63,820 bases of DNA from DASRQK01 sp964401685. Lineage in GTDB: Bacteria > Bacteroidota > Bacteroidia > Sphingobacteriales > Sphingobacteriaceae. Below are positions 16,991 through 25,068 of this stretch, piece after piece (position 1 is the first letter of the stretch; each line of letters opens with the position of its first letter). Below the pieces are notes generated by a model. The model searched no databases. It saw only the letters and a list, made by a program, of their open reading frames with translations, and was not told where the DNA came from. The stretch spans positions 1-63,820 of the forward strand of contig CAYNZH010000010.1 in NCBI GenBank assembly GCA_964401685.1, written 5' to 3'. The translations under genes were made by a program, and so were the position numbers.

Positions 16991-17523
16991 ATCTCTTAAA
17001 GAACGGAACTGTCCCGGATATAGTCATTACCGATCTCAATATGGAGAACGGGGACGGAATTCATGTATTGAAGGAACTATCAGACATGAACCTTCCCACC
17101 AAAGCGATCGTGCTGACTATGCTGGACTGGGACGAGCATATCGTCAATGCGTTCAAATACGGCGCAAGAGCCTATCTCGTGAAAAATGTGACTTCTGATG
17201 AACTCATACACTGCGTCAATTTAGTTTACAAAGGAAGAAAATTTCTCTGTGAAGAATTAGCAATGAGGTGCGTGCAAAAAATGATTGGAACCAACGCCTC
17301 ACGCAACCACAAAATCAATCCCGCCGAGCTGGATCTCACTCCCCGTGAGATGGAAGTACTCGCTTTACTCGGTGAGGGTTACACAAATCAAGAAATTTCC
17401 GATCAATTATTTTTGAGCAAAAGAACCGTCGAAGGGCATCGCCAGAGCCTTATTGACAAGACTAAAGCAAGAAATACAGCGGCTCTGATCAAATTTGCTG
17501 CCCTGCACGATTTGATACAATAG
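16991..17523 (+). CDS. NarL/LuxR-type response regulator (5' end lost in gap)
   Basis: About 177 residues remain. The receiver is entered just before its phospho-acceptor motif (DIVITDLNMENGDG) and continues through the signalling Thr in IVLTMLDWD and YLVKNV. A helix-turn-helix of LuxR/NarL type follows (about the last 65 residues): LTPREMEVLALLGEGYTNQEISDQL and LSKRTVEGHRQSLIDKT. It would be phosphorylated by the adjacent PAS kinase. Its targets are unknown. The 2-oxo-acid dehydrogenase genes begin 53 bp downstream in the same direction. Confidence 0.85.
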
Positions 17524-17576
17524 AAATTGTTTCTTATTTTCATCCCAGTTTATAACCTGTATTAAAAATTTGACCA

Positions 17577-18749
17577 ATGAATAGATTGGAGATGAGGATC
17601 CCGAAGCTGGGAGCGAGCGTCGAATCTGTCCAGTTGATCCGCTTTACTAAAAATGTAGGGGATTTCGTGGCTCAGGATGAGACCATTGCCGAGGTTTTGA
17701 CAGACAAAGTAGACGCTGAAATCCCTGCGGTCGCCAGCGGTACCATCGTAGACTACAGATTTTCCCCCGGTGACGACGTACCCGTAGGGGCCGTTTTTGC
17801 CATTCTCGAGCTGGGCGAGCGCGACGCAATGACGATTCAGGGAAAAAAATCACAATTCCTTTCCCCCTTAGTGCGTGCAATCATTAAAAAGGAGAATATT
17901 TCTGCCTCTTTGTTGGAAGAAATTTCAGGGACAGGCCGAGGGGGTAGGGTTTCCAAGAATGATTTGCTGCATTTCCTGAAAAACCAGCGTCGTCGTGAGT
18001 TTTCTGAGCCCACTCCCGAAATTTCCCATCCTGAAATCTTGGAAATGACCCAAATGCGCAAAATCATCGCCCAGCGGATGAAAAAAAGCGTTCAAACCTC
18101 GCCTCACGTCACGGCCTACATAGAAAGCGACGTGACCGATCTGGCCAAATGGCGGCTCCAACACAGGGATGACTTTTTCAACAAGCACGGCGAAAAACTA
18201 ACGCTGACGCCGCTTTTTGTGTACGCAGTTGCGAGAGCCATCCGGGATTTCCCCCGTATAAATGTGTCTGTCGACGAAACCGAAACCAAGATCCTCCAGC
18301 ATGATTCTATACATCTGGGCGTTGCAACCGAGCTTCCAGACGGAAATCTGATTGTGCCCGTGATACGTAACGCTGATCGTTTCTCGGTGTACGAGCTTGC
18401 CATGAAACTCAACGACCTGGTCCACAGGGCCCGGAAGCAAAAACTCACACCCGACGAGGCGCGGGGCAGTACATTTACAATCAGCAATATAGGTACCTTC
18501 GGGAATTTAATGGGCACGCCGATCATCAATCAGCCAGAGGTCGCCATTTTGGCCACGGGAGCCATCAAGAAGAAGCCAGCCGTGCTGGAGACAGAGGATG
18601 GCGATATTTTCGCCGTTCGCCAATTTATGTATTTATCGCTTTCTTTTGATCATAGAGTTGTTGACGGTTCATTGGGAGGCGTGTTTTTGACCCGAGTGGG
18701 CGAATATTTAGAGAAATGGAAGCATCTTGACCTTGACCTTGACCTATGA
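17577..18749 (+). CDS. 2-oxo-acid dehydrogenase E2 (dihydrolipoyl acyltransferase)
   Basis: 390 residues. The core subunit that moves the acyl group from E1 to CoA. A single lipoyl domain (about 3-78) has the lipoylated Lys44 in EVLTDKVDAEIP. A peripheral subunit-binding domain (about 98-135) has SPLVRAIIKKENI and GTGRGGRVSKNDL. The catalytic domain (about 160-388) has SFDHRVVDGSLGG near its end. The E2 lies beside a fused E1 and overlaps it by ATGA. Branched-chain 2-oxo acids are the likeliest substrate given the E1 type, but pyruvate is not excluded. No E3 gene lies in the window. Confidence 0.93.
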   Translation: MNRLEMRIPKLGASVESVQLIRFTKNVGDFVAQDETIAEVLTDKVDAEIPAVASGTIVDYRFSPGDDVPVGAVFAILELGERDAMTIQGKKSQFLSPLVRAIIKKENISASLLEEISGTGRGGRVSKNDLLHFLKNQRRREFSEPTPEISHPEILEMTQMRKIIAQRMKKSVQTSPHVTAYIESDVTDLAKWRLQHRDDFFNKHGEKLTLTPLFVYAVARAIRDFPRINVSVDETETKILQHDSIHLGVATELPDGNLIVPVIRNADRFSVYELAMKLNDLVHRARKQKLTPDEARGSTFTISNIGTFGNLMGTPIINQPEVAILATGAIKKKPAVLETEDGDIFAVRQFMYLSLSFDHRVVDGSLGGVFLTRVGEYLEKWKHLDLDLDL

Positions 18750-20794
18750 AAACACTAGCTATTACATTGACAAAGCGTGCATTTGAACTCATGATCAGGG
18801 CCAAAGCGTTGACTGAATGCTACGAAGCAAACAGGCAGATTACCAGCAAATATGTCCACGCCACGTCGCGAGGCCACGAGGCCGTTCAAATCGCTCTAGG
18901 CATGCATCTCAGGCCCCAGGATTATCTGAGCGCTTATTATAGAGATGATGCACTGTTGCTTTCCCTGGGCATTACGCCCTACGAATTGATGCTACAATTG
19001 CTCGCGAAAAAAGACGATATCTTTTCCGGAGGGCGTACCTATTATTCCCATCCGAGTTTGAACCGTTCGGACTTGCCTAAGATTCCCCATCAGAGTAGCG
19101 CAACGGGAATGCAGGCAATCCCCACGACAGGAATCGCTATGGGCCTTCAATACAAGAGATTGGAGGGTTTGGTGAACCCAGATGATGATGCGATTGCCGT
19201 CTGCTCTCTGGGCGATGCGAGTTGCACAGAAGGAGAAGTCGCCGAAGCATTTCAGATGGCTGCACTAAAGCAACTGCCCATATTGTACCTCGTACAGGAT
19301 AATGGTTGGGACATCTCCGCCCGGTCGACCGAGATTTCCGCCCAGGATATTTCTGGATATATCAAAGGTTTTAAGGGCATTGAACCTTTTCAGGTGGACG
19401 GAGCCGATTTTGAAGCATCCTACGAGGTGTTGGAAAATGCCGTTCGAATTGTACGTCAAGAGGGTCGTCCGGTTCTCGTTCACGCACGCGTACCTCTGCT
19501 CAATCACCACACTTCCGGGGTGCGCATGGAATGGTATCGGGATGATCTGGAAGAGGCACGCGCCCGGGATCCTTATTTTCTGTTGAAAACCCGGCTTCTG
19601 GACGCAGGCATGAGCGCTGCAGAGCTCGAAACGATGGAGCAGGAGGCAAGCAGCGAAGTGGATGCCGCTTTTCAAGAGGCGCTGCGTGCGTCGGACCCCT
19701 CTCCTCAGGACCTGTACACCCATATGTATGCCCCGACCACGATACACGAGGAGAGCGGCGAACGCGAACCGGCCGACCGGGAAACCGTACACATGGTGGA
19801 CGCTGCACTGTTCGCAATCCGTGAATTGATGGAAAAGCACCCTGAATCCTTGCTCTACGGTCAGGACGTGGGCTTGAGGCTGGGCGGTGTTTTTCGTGAG
19901 GCAGCGACTCTGGCTAAAACCTTCGGCGGAAACCGGGTTTTCAACACACCCATTCAGGAGGCCTTTATCGTCGGATCCACCGTAGGCATGAGTGCAGTAG
20001 GACTCAAGCCCATCGTGGAAGTCCAGTTTGCCGATTACATCTGGCCCGGCCTCAACCAACTTTTTACCGAGGTATCGCGCAGCTACTTTCTGTCCAACGG
20101 GAAGTGGCCTGTTTCCATGATATTGCGCGTTCCCATAGGCGCCTACGGTAGTGGTGGGCCTTATCATTCAGGTTCTGTTGAAAGTGTGCTGACCAATATT
20201 AAGGGGATTAAAATCGTCTATCCCTCCAACGGGGCAGACCTTAAAGGTCTGATGAAAGCTGCATTTTACGATCCCAATCCTGTGGTGATGCTCGAACACA
20301 AAGGACTTTACTGGAGCAAGGCTCGCTGGACCGAAAGCTCAGCAAGGACAGAACCGGCGGAGGACTACATTTTGCCCTTGGGCAAAGCAGGTATCGCCCT
20401 CGCCTGCGAGGCTTCCGAAACGGAAAATACACTGAGCGTGATCACCTACGGTATGGGAGTGCACTGGGCGCTGGAGGCAGCGAAATCCTATCCGGGTCAA
20501 GTAGAAATACTGGATCTCCGAACATTGGAGCCACTCGATAGAGACGCTATCGCGGCACAGATCCGAAAGCACGGCCGGGCCATCGTTTTAACAGAGGAAC
20601 CCAAGCAACACTCCTTTGCCCAGAGCCTCGCTGGTTGGATTGGCGAGTCCTTGTTCGAGCATTTGGACGCTCCAGTTCACGTGATGGGCGCGGCCGATTT
20701 ACCGGCTATTCCGCTCAATGAAGTCTTGGAAAGCGAAATGCTTCCCAATGCAAGCAAGCTTAAGGATTTGATTTCTAATCTTTTATCTTACTAG
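18746..20794 (+). CDS. 2-oxo-acid dehydrogenase E1, alpha-beta fusion
   Basis: 682 residues. A thiamine-diphosphate enzyme that decarboxylates a 2-oxo acid. The alpha half (about 1-320) has the TPP motif GDASCTEGEVAEAFQMAALKQ and VQDNGWDIS. The beta half (about 345-680) has YGQDVGLRLGGVFR, NTPIQEAFIVG and RVPIGAYGSGGPYHS. The fusion of both subunits in one chain is common in Bacteroidota branched-chain-type complexes. The start codon overlaps the E2 stop, so both are co-translated. A long minus-strand frame under this gene (19265-20167) is a codon-bias shadow. Confidence 0.93.
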   Translation: MKTLAITLTKRAFELMIRAKALTECYEANRQITSKYVHATSRGHEAVQIALGMHLRPQDYLSAYYRDDALLLSLGITPYELMLQLLAKKDDIFSGGRTYYSHPSLNRSDLPKIPHQSSATGMQAIPTTGIAMGLQYKRLEGLVNPDDDAIAVCSLGDASCTEGEVAEAFQMAALKQLPILYLVQDNGWDISARSTEISAQDISGYIKGFKGIEPFQVDGADFEASYEVLENAVRIVRQEGRPVLVHARVPLLNHHTSGVRMEWYRDDLEEARARDPYFLLKTRLLDAGMSAAELETMEQEASSEVDAAFQEALRASDPSPQDLYTHMYAPTTIHEESGEREPADRETVHMVDAALFAIRELMEKHPESLLYGQDVGLRLGGVFREAATLAKTFGGNRVFNTPIQEAFIVGSTVGMSAVGLKPIVEVQFADYIWPGLNQLFTEVSRSYFLSNGKWPVSMILRVPIGAYGSGGPYHSGSVESVLTNIKGIKIVYPSNGADLKGLMKAAFYDPNPVVMLEHKGLYWSKARWTESSARTEPAEDYILPLGKAGIALACEASETENTLSVITYGMGVHWALEAAKSYPGQVEILDLRTLEPLDRDAIAAQIRKHGRAIVLTEEPKQHSFAQSLAGWIGESLFEHLDAPVHVMGAADLPAIPLNEVLESEMLPNASKLKDLISNLLSY

Positions 20795-20811
20795 TAATTT
20801 TTTTGGCCTGG

Positions 20812-20855
20812 ATATTAACGAACGTTCGTTAATATGAATGAACGTTCGTTAATAT
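20812..20855. promoter_or_regulatory. Two tandem TetR-type operators, centres 20 bp apart
   Basis: 20812-20835 is a perfect 24-bp palindrome with core TTAACGAACGTTCGTTAA. 20832-20855 is a second copy whose right half-site is identical and whose left half-site matches at 10 of 12 positions. The centres (20823/20824 and 20843/20844) are two helical turns apart on the same DNA face. They lie directly before the -7 element at 20860 and upstream of tetR and the paa genes. The arrangement fits cooperative autorepression by the TetR-family protein, relieved by a CoA-ester intermediate as known for PaaR-type regulators (inference). Confidence 0.8.
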
Positions 20856-20859
20856 TTAC

Positions 20860-20867
20860 TATATTTG
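20860..20867 (+). promoter_or_regulatory. Predicted -7 element of the tetR-paa operon promoter
   Basis: TATATTTG matches the Bacteroidota TAnnTTTG consensus exactly. Transcription would begin near 20872, leaving a 5' leader of about 25 bases before the ATG at 20897. The expected -33 position falls inside the second operator and lacks a clear TTTG. The ATG at 20834 lies upstream of this element and so cannot be the start of translation. Confidence 0.6.
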
Positions 20868-20896
20868 TTTTGTCACCACCAAGAAGAACCACGGAC

Positions 20897-21463
20897 ATGT
20901 CCACGAAGAGAGAAAATATCATTAAGGCTGCAGCCAAACTTTTCAAGGAAAAGGGTTTTGCAGCTACTTCTATGCGGGATTTGGCAGACAGCCTTGAGGT
21001 TAGCGCGCCCGGATTGTACAATCATATCCGCTCCAAGGACGATATATTGGACGAAATATGCTTTAGGGTGGCCCACAAGTTTGTCGTTCATATAAATGAC
21101 ATCGATTCGTCAGAGCTATCAAACATCCAAAAATTGACCGACGTGATTGGTCTGCATGTTCGAATGATGATTGAATCCCCAGAAGAAACCACAGTGGCCA
21201 ACAGTGAATGGAAAAATTTGAGTGCCCCCAAAAGAGAAGTTTACAAACAATTGAGGGATAGCTATGAAGCGAAGATAGCGCACCTTATTCAAGACGGGAT
21301 GCACTGTTTGGAGTTTAGAAAGGTTCATGTTCCTGTAGCGGTCTACACCTTGTTGTCTGCGCTTCGATGGATAGAATCGTGGTACAAACCCGAGCGGAAT
21401 ATTACGCCCGAGCAATTGGAAAAGGAAGTGACTGCGCTACTCGTCGGAGGATTTCTCCGATAA
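20897..21463 (+). CDS. TetR/AcrR-family regulator of the phenylacetate operon
   Basis: 188 residues from the ATG at 20897 (MSTKRENIIKAAAKLFKEKG). The N-terminal helix-turn-helix (about 8-55) has GFAATSMRDLADSLEVSAPGLYNHIRSKDDIL, the TetR_N pattern. The C-terminal helices (about 75-185) form the ligand pocket and dimer face and are not assignable to a known ligand from sequence. It is the first gene of the paa operon, 30 bp before paaE, behind two matching operators. It is therefore likely a functional equivalent of PaaR, which responds to phenylacetyl-CoA in other bacteria. The longer frame from 20834 starts inside the operator and is rejected. Confidence 0.92.
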   Translation: MSTKRENIIKAAAKLFKEKGFAATSMRDLADSLEVSAPGLYNHIRSKDDILDEICFRVAHKFVVHINDIDSSELSNIQKLTDVIGLHVRMMIESPEETTVANSEWKNLSAPKREVYKQLRDSYEAKIAHLIQDGMHCLEFRKVHVPVAVYTLLSALRWIESWYKPERNITPEQLEKEVTALLVGGFLR

Positions 21464-21493
21464 TACAAAAAGAACTTCGCAGTATTTAAAGCA

Positions 21494-22573
21494 ATGGAAT
21501 TTAATAAGTTGAAAATATCGGACATCCAAAGAGAGACGGCAGACTGCGTCGTTATCACCCTGGAAATTCCGGAACACCACCGGCAGCGTTACCGCTACTT
21601 GCCCGGACAGCATTTGGTTTTCAGGTATTTGCACGACGGACAGGAAATCCGGCGGACCTATTCCATCTGTTCCGGCGGCGGAGAAAAAACGCTAATGGTT
21701 GCCTCGAAAAAAATAAGAAACGGGATTTTTTCGACCTTTGTCAATGAAAAACTCAACGTAGGTGATGAACTGGAAGTTAGCTTGCCACAGGGGTCCTTTA
21801 CGCTCACGCTGGATGCGAGTCATCAAAAGACCTACCTGGCCATCGCCGCAGGATCGGGAATCACGCCGGTGATCGCGCTTATCAAAGCCATTCTGCATCG
21901 GGAACCCCTTAGTCGGGTGATTCTCGTTTACGGCAACCGGACGCCAGCCAGTATTATTTTCAAAGGAGAGCTAGACGCCCTGAAAAATCATTTTATGGAC
22001 CGTTTTAGTCTTTACCATATGATGAGTAGGGAGTTGACGGATGTTCCCTTTTTGCAAGGTCGCATTACGGCTGAAAAAATTGATCTGCTCACAAGATACT
22101 TCGTACCCCTGCAGACAATCGATGAAGCATTGCTGTGCGGTCCGGAAGAAATGATATTCACGATCAAAGAATTTCTCCAACAAAAAGGGATGGCCCAAAA
22201 TAAAATCCACTTTGAACTGTTTTTTAGTGAACAGGGTGCCGTGAAAAGGGCGGAAAGGGAAGTGGCCATGCAGTCGGAAGCAGCTCAGGACCAAAGCGAA
22301 ATTACGCTATTGATCGATGGAAAAACCATGTTTTTTACGCTTGCAAGACAAGGGACAAGTATTTTGGAGGCGGCGCTTCAGCGAGGAGCGGACCTGCCCT
22401 ATGCCTGCAAAGGAGGAGTTTGTGCCACGTGTAAATGTATGTTAGAAAGCGGCGAAGTAGAGATGGACGTGAACTATTCCCTTGAGCCCGATGAGTTGGC
22501 GAGGGGGTATGTGCTTGCCTGTCAGTCGCATCCGCTCACTGAGAAAGTCACGCTCAATTTTGATAGAAAATAA
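21494..22573 (+). CDS. paaE: Phenylacetyl-CoA epoxidase reductase subunit PaaE
   Basis: 359 residues. It passes electrons from NADPH through FAD and a [2Fe-2S] centre to the PaaAC oxygenase. The N-terminal ferredoxin-NADP reductase module (about 5-235) has RTYSICSG (FAD), AAGSGITPVIALIKAI and VYGNRT (nicotinamide), and LLCGPEEM. The C-terminal plant-type ferredoxin domain (about 270-357) has cysteine ligands in CKGGVCATCKC and LACQSHP. It lies directly downstream of the regulator and before paaABCD, an E-A-B-C-D order that differs from the A-B-C-D-E order of Escherichia coli. Confidence 0.95.
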   Translation: MEFNKLKISDIQRETADCVVITLEIPEHHRQRYRYLPGQHLVFRYLHDGQEIRRTYSICSGGGEKTLMVASKKIRNGIFSTFVNEKLNVGDELEVSLPQGSFTLTLDASHQKTYLAIAAGSGITPVIALIKAILHREPLSRVILVYGNRTPASIIFKGELDALKNHFMDRFSLYHMMSRELTDVPFLQGRITAEKIDLLTRYFVPLQTIDEALLCGPEEMIFTIKEFLQQKGMAQNKIHFELFFSEQGAVKRAEREVAMQSEAAQDQSEITLLIDGKTMFFTLARQGTSILEAALQRGADLPYACKGGVCATCKCMLESGEVEMDVNYSLEPDELARGYVLACQSHPLTEKVTLNFDRK

Positions 22574-22592
22574 CCTCAAGAAAGGAGGATAA

Positions 22593-23540
22593 ATGTTAAA
22601 AAAAGAAATGGATTACCAGGAAAATTTTGACCATAAAATTTCAAATGAGATAAGGATAGAGCCAAGAGATTGGATGCCTGATGCTTATCGTAAGACCTTG
22701 GTCAGACAGATTTCCCAGCACGCGCATTCAGAAATCGTCGGAATGCTTCCCGAAGCCAATTGGATCACACGTGCACCGACGTTGAACCGTAAAAAAATCC
22801 TGCTGGCAAAAGTTCAGGATGAAGCTGGCCACGGCCTTTACTTGTACTGTGCTGCGGAAACCCTTGGAGTTAGCCGGGCTGAAATGATTGACGATTTGCA
22901 CTCCGGCAAAGCAAAGTACTCCAGCATCTTCAATTATCCGACCCTTACCTGGGCGGACATGGGGATGATCGGGTGGTTGGTCGACGGGGCAGCCATCTTA
23001 AACCAGGTACCCTTGTGCCGCAGCTCCTTCGGGCCCTATTCCCGCGCTATGGTCCGGATCTGTAAGGAAGAGTCCTTTCATCAAAGGCAAGGCTACGAAG
23101 CTTTGGTTTGCTTGTGCCAGGGGTCTGAAGAACAGAAAGCTATGGCCCAGGATGCTCTCGATCGCTGGTGGTGGCCGACCTTGATGATGTTTGGGCCCAA
23201 GGATTCTGATTCGACCAACTCGGAGCTATCCATGAAATGGAGAATCAAACGCTTCTCCAATGATGAACTCAGACAGCGTTTTGTTGATATTACGGTGCCA
23301 CAGGCCGAATACCTGGGCTTGACAATTCCTGATCCCCAGTTGAAATGGAATCCCGCGCGGCAGCACTATGATTTTGGGGAAATAGATTGGGACGAATTCT
23401 GGCAGGTCGTAAAAGGCAACGGTCCCTGCAATAGACAAAGACTGGAAGCACGTAGAAAAGCCCATCGGGACGGCGCTTGGGTTCGCGAAGCAGCCCTGGC
23501 CCACGCCGAAAAGCGAAGAAAGGAGGAAATACAGCTATGA
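22593..23540 (+). CDS. paaA: 1,2-phenylacetyl-CoA epoxidase catalytic subunit PaaA
   Basis: 315 residues. The di-iron oxygenase subunit that epoxidises the ring of phenylacetyl-CoA. The two ExxH iron-binding pairs are visible: Glu77-Ala-Gly-His80 in DEAGHGLYLY and Glu160-Ser-Phe-His163 in EESFHQRQGY. Other marks are RKILLAKVQDEAGHG and WWWPTLMMFGPKDSDS. The start is decided by a very strong AAAGGAGG ribosome site 7 bases upstream. That is unusual in this phylum and suggests high expression. The stop codon overlaps the paaB start (ATGA). Confidence 0.97.
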   Translation: MLKKEMDYQENFDHKISNEIRIEPRDWMPDAYRKTLVRQISQHAHSEIVGMLPEANWITRAPTLNRKKILLAKVQDEAGHGLYLYCAAETLGVSRAEMIDDLHSGKAKYSSIFNYPTLTWADMGMIGWLVDGAAILNQVPLCRSSFGPYSRAMVRICKEESFHQRQGYEALVCLCQGSEEQKAMAQDALDRWWWPTLMMFGPKDSDSTNSELSMKWRIKRFSNDELRQRFVDITVPQAEYLGLTIPDPQLKWNPARQHYDFGEIDWDEFWQVVKGNGPCNRQRLEARRKAHRDGAWVREAALAHAEKRRKEEIQL

Positions 23541-23824
23541 AACAAAAAGATTGGCCTCTTTGGGAGGTATTTATAAGGAGCAGGCAGGGCTTGGATCACA
23601 AACATGTCGGAAGTATCCACGCGTCAGACGAGAAAATGGCTCTGGAAAACGCCAGAGACGTCTATACACGGCGCATGGAAGGGGTCAGCATCTGGGTAGT
23701 GGCGTCCAAACACATTTTCGCGTCAAATCCCGAGGAATCTGCTGCCTTCTTTGATCCAGCAGCAGACAAGATTTACCGGCATCCAACTTTTTACGACGTG
23801 CCTTCGGAAATTAAAAATATGTGA
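23537..23824 (+). CDS. paaB: Phenylacetyl-CoA epoxidase subunit PaaB
   Basis: 95 residues from the ATG at 23537, which overlaps the paaA stop codon and has AGGAGG at 23521-23526. A longer frame from 23477 would overlap paaA by 64 bp and is not supported. The protein has the typical PWEVFIRSRQGLDHKHVGSIHA-like start (here LWEVFIRSRQGLDHKHVGS) and ARDVYTRRMEGVSIWVV. PaaB is a small structural subunit thought to bridge PaaAC heterodimers in the complex. Confidence 0.96.
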   Translation: MKQKDWPLWEVFIRSRQGLDHKHVGSIHASDEKMALENARDVYTRRMEGVSIWVVASKHIFASNPEESAAFFDPAADKIYRHPTFYDVPSEIKNM

Positions 23825-23826
23825 AC

Positions 23827-24576
23827 ATGAAAGCGGATTTTATATTGCATCTGGCTGACACGAACCTTATTCTCGCCCAAAGACTTTGCGAATGGTGCGG
23901 AAAGGGTCCGGTTCTGGAGCAGGATATTGCGATTTCCAATATAGCCCTCGATCTGCTGGGGCAGGCGAGCTATTATTACGAGTACGCCTCCAGACTCGGC
24001 AGCCTTCGTTTCAACGCAGACGAGTTAGCCATGCTGCGCACTGAGCGCGAATATAAGAATCTGCTATTGGTCGAATTGCCCAACGGGCACTTTGGTGACA
24101 CAGTCGCCCGGCAATTCCTGTACGACGCTTACCATGTGCTGCTGCTCGAGCAAATTATACACGCCAATGATTCCCCGGAATTGACCGGAATTGCCGGGAA
24201 AGCCGTGAAAGAAGCACGTTATCACCGGCGCTGGTCGTCAGAATGGCTTATTCGCCTCGGAGATGGCACCCAAGAGAGCCACCAGAAAATGCAGCGTTCC
24301 CTGGAAAATCTGCTGCCCTATGTGGGCGAAATGTTCACATTGGCAGACTATCAGGTCAATTTGTTAGACCAGGGTTGGGCAATAAACCCTGAAAACTTCA
24401 AAAGCGAATGGTTTTTATACGTTAATAAGGTGCTTCAGGAGGCAACACTTGAGCCGATAAACGAATTGGGTTTTGTTCAGCAGGGAGGAAAAAACGGCAT
24501 TCATACCGAGCATATGGGCTACATACTCGCTGAGTTGCAGTATATGCAGCGCGCTTATCCCAATTTGAAATGGTAG
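23827..24576 (+). CDS. paaC: Phenylacetyl-CoA epoxidase structural subunit PaaC
   Basis: About 249 residues from the ATG at 23827 (MKADFILHLADTNLILAQ). A GTG at 23821 overlapping the paaB stop is an alternative start adding two residues. It is a ferritin-like four-helix protein that pairs with PaaA without a full di-iron site. Characteristic stretches are DIAISNIALDLLGQA and KEARYHRRWSSEWLIRLGDG. It overlaps paaD by 7 bp. Confidence 0.95.
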   Translation: MKADFILHLADTNLILAQRLCEWCGKGPVLEQDIAISNIALDLLGQASYYYEYASRLGSLRFNADELAMLRTEREYKNLLLVELPNGHFGDTVARQFLYDAYHVLLLEQIIHANDSPELTGIAGKAVKEARYHRRWSSEWLIRLGDGTQESHQKMQRSLENLLPYVGEMFTLADYQVNLLDQGWAINPENFKSEWFLYVNKVLQEATLEPINELGFVQQGGKNGIHTEHMGYILAELQYMQRAYPNLKW

Positions 24577-25067
24577 GGCTTAACGAAATATGGAGCTATT
24601 TAGACGAGGTCGGTGACCCTGAAATCCCGGTGATTTCAGTCGTGGATCTGGGCATTGTCAGACATGTTGGCTATGATGCAGAAGGCCGGCTCAGCATTCA
24701 TATCACCCCCACCTACTCGGGATGCCCGGCATTCAACGAAATGTCAACGGCGATTCGTCTGAAATTGATGGAAAAGGGATTGAGGGATTTCGATATCACC
24801 ACCCAATTGACCCCGGCATGGTCCACGGATTGGATGAGCGAAAAGGGAAGGGAAAAACTCCGAGCTTTTGGCATAGCCCCGCCTCTCTCCGTCGATCGTG
24901 GAAGCAGTTTTGACAGTTTCTTCATGGATGATCCGCATATACCCTGCCCTCAATGTCACTCCTTAGAAACCTCTAAAATAAGTGAATTTGGCTCTACGCC
25001 TTGCAAAGCCCTTTTTCAGTGCGAAAATTGCCACGAACCCTTTGATTATTTTAAATGTCATCGATAA
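24570..25067 (+). CDS. paaD: PaaD, MIP18-type maturation factor of the epoxidase
   Basis: 165 residues. The N-terminal DUF59/MIP18 domain (about 1-105) has EVGDPEIPVISVVDLGIV and ITPTYSGCPAF. The C-terminal zinc-binding part has CPQC, PCKALFQC, ENC and the family-typical ending EPFDYFKC. PaaD is needed for assembly of the metal cofactor of the epoxidase complex. The ATG overlaps the end of paaC. Confidence 0.94.
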   Translation: MVGLNEIWSYLDEVGDPEIPVISVVDLGIVRHVGYDAEGRLSIHITPTYSGCPAFNEMSTAIRLKLMEKGLRDFDITTQLTPAWSTDWMSEKGREKLRAFGIAPPLSVDRGSSFDSFFMDDPHIPCPQCHSLETSKISEFGSTPCKALFQCENCHEPFDYFKCHR

Positions 25068-25068
25068 C

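Noticed and set aside
16439..16999. One 186-residue protein running through the N at 16891
   Set aside because: The frame through N is meaningless. The right-hand sequence belongs to a response regulator in another frame.
19265..20167. A 300-codon open frame on the minus strand
   Set aside because: It runs entirely under the E1 gene, has no start context, and its translation lacks any recognisable protein features. It follows from the codon bias of the real gene.
20834..20896. Earlier tetR start at 20834
   Set aside because: The ATG lies inside the first operator and upstream of the -7 element, so it would not be in the transcript.
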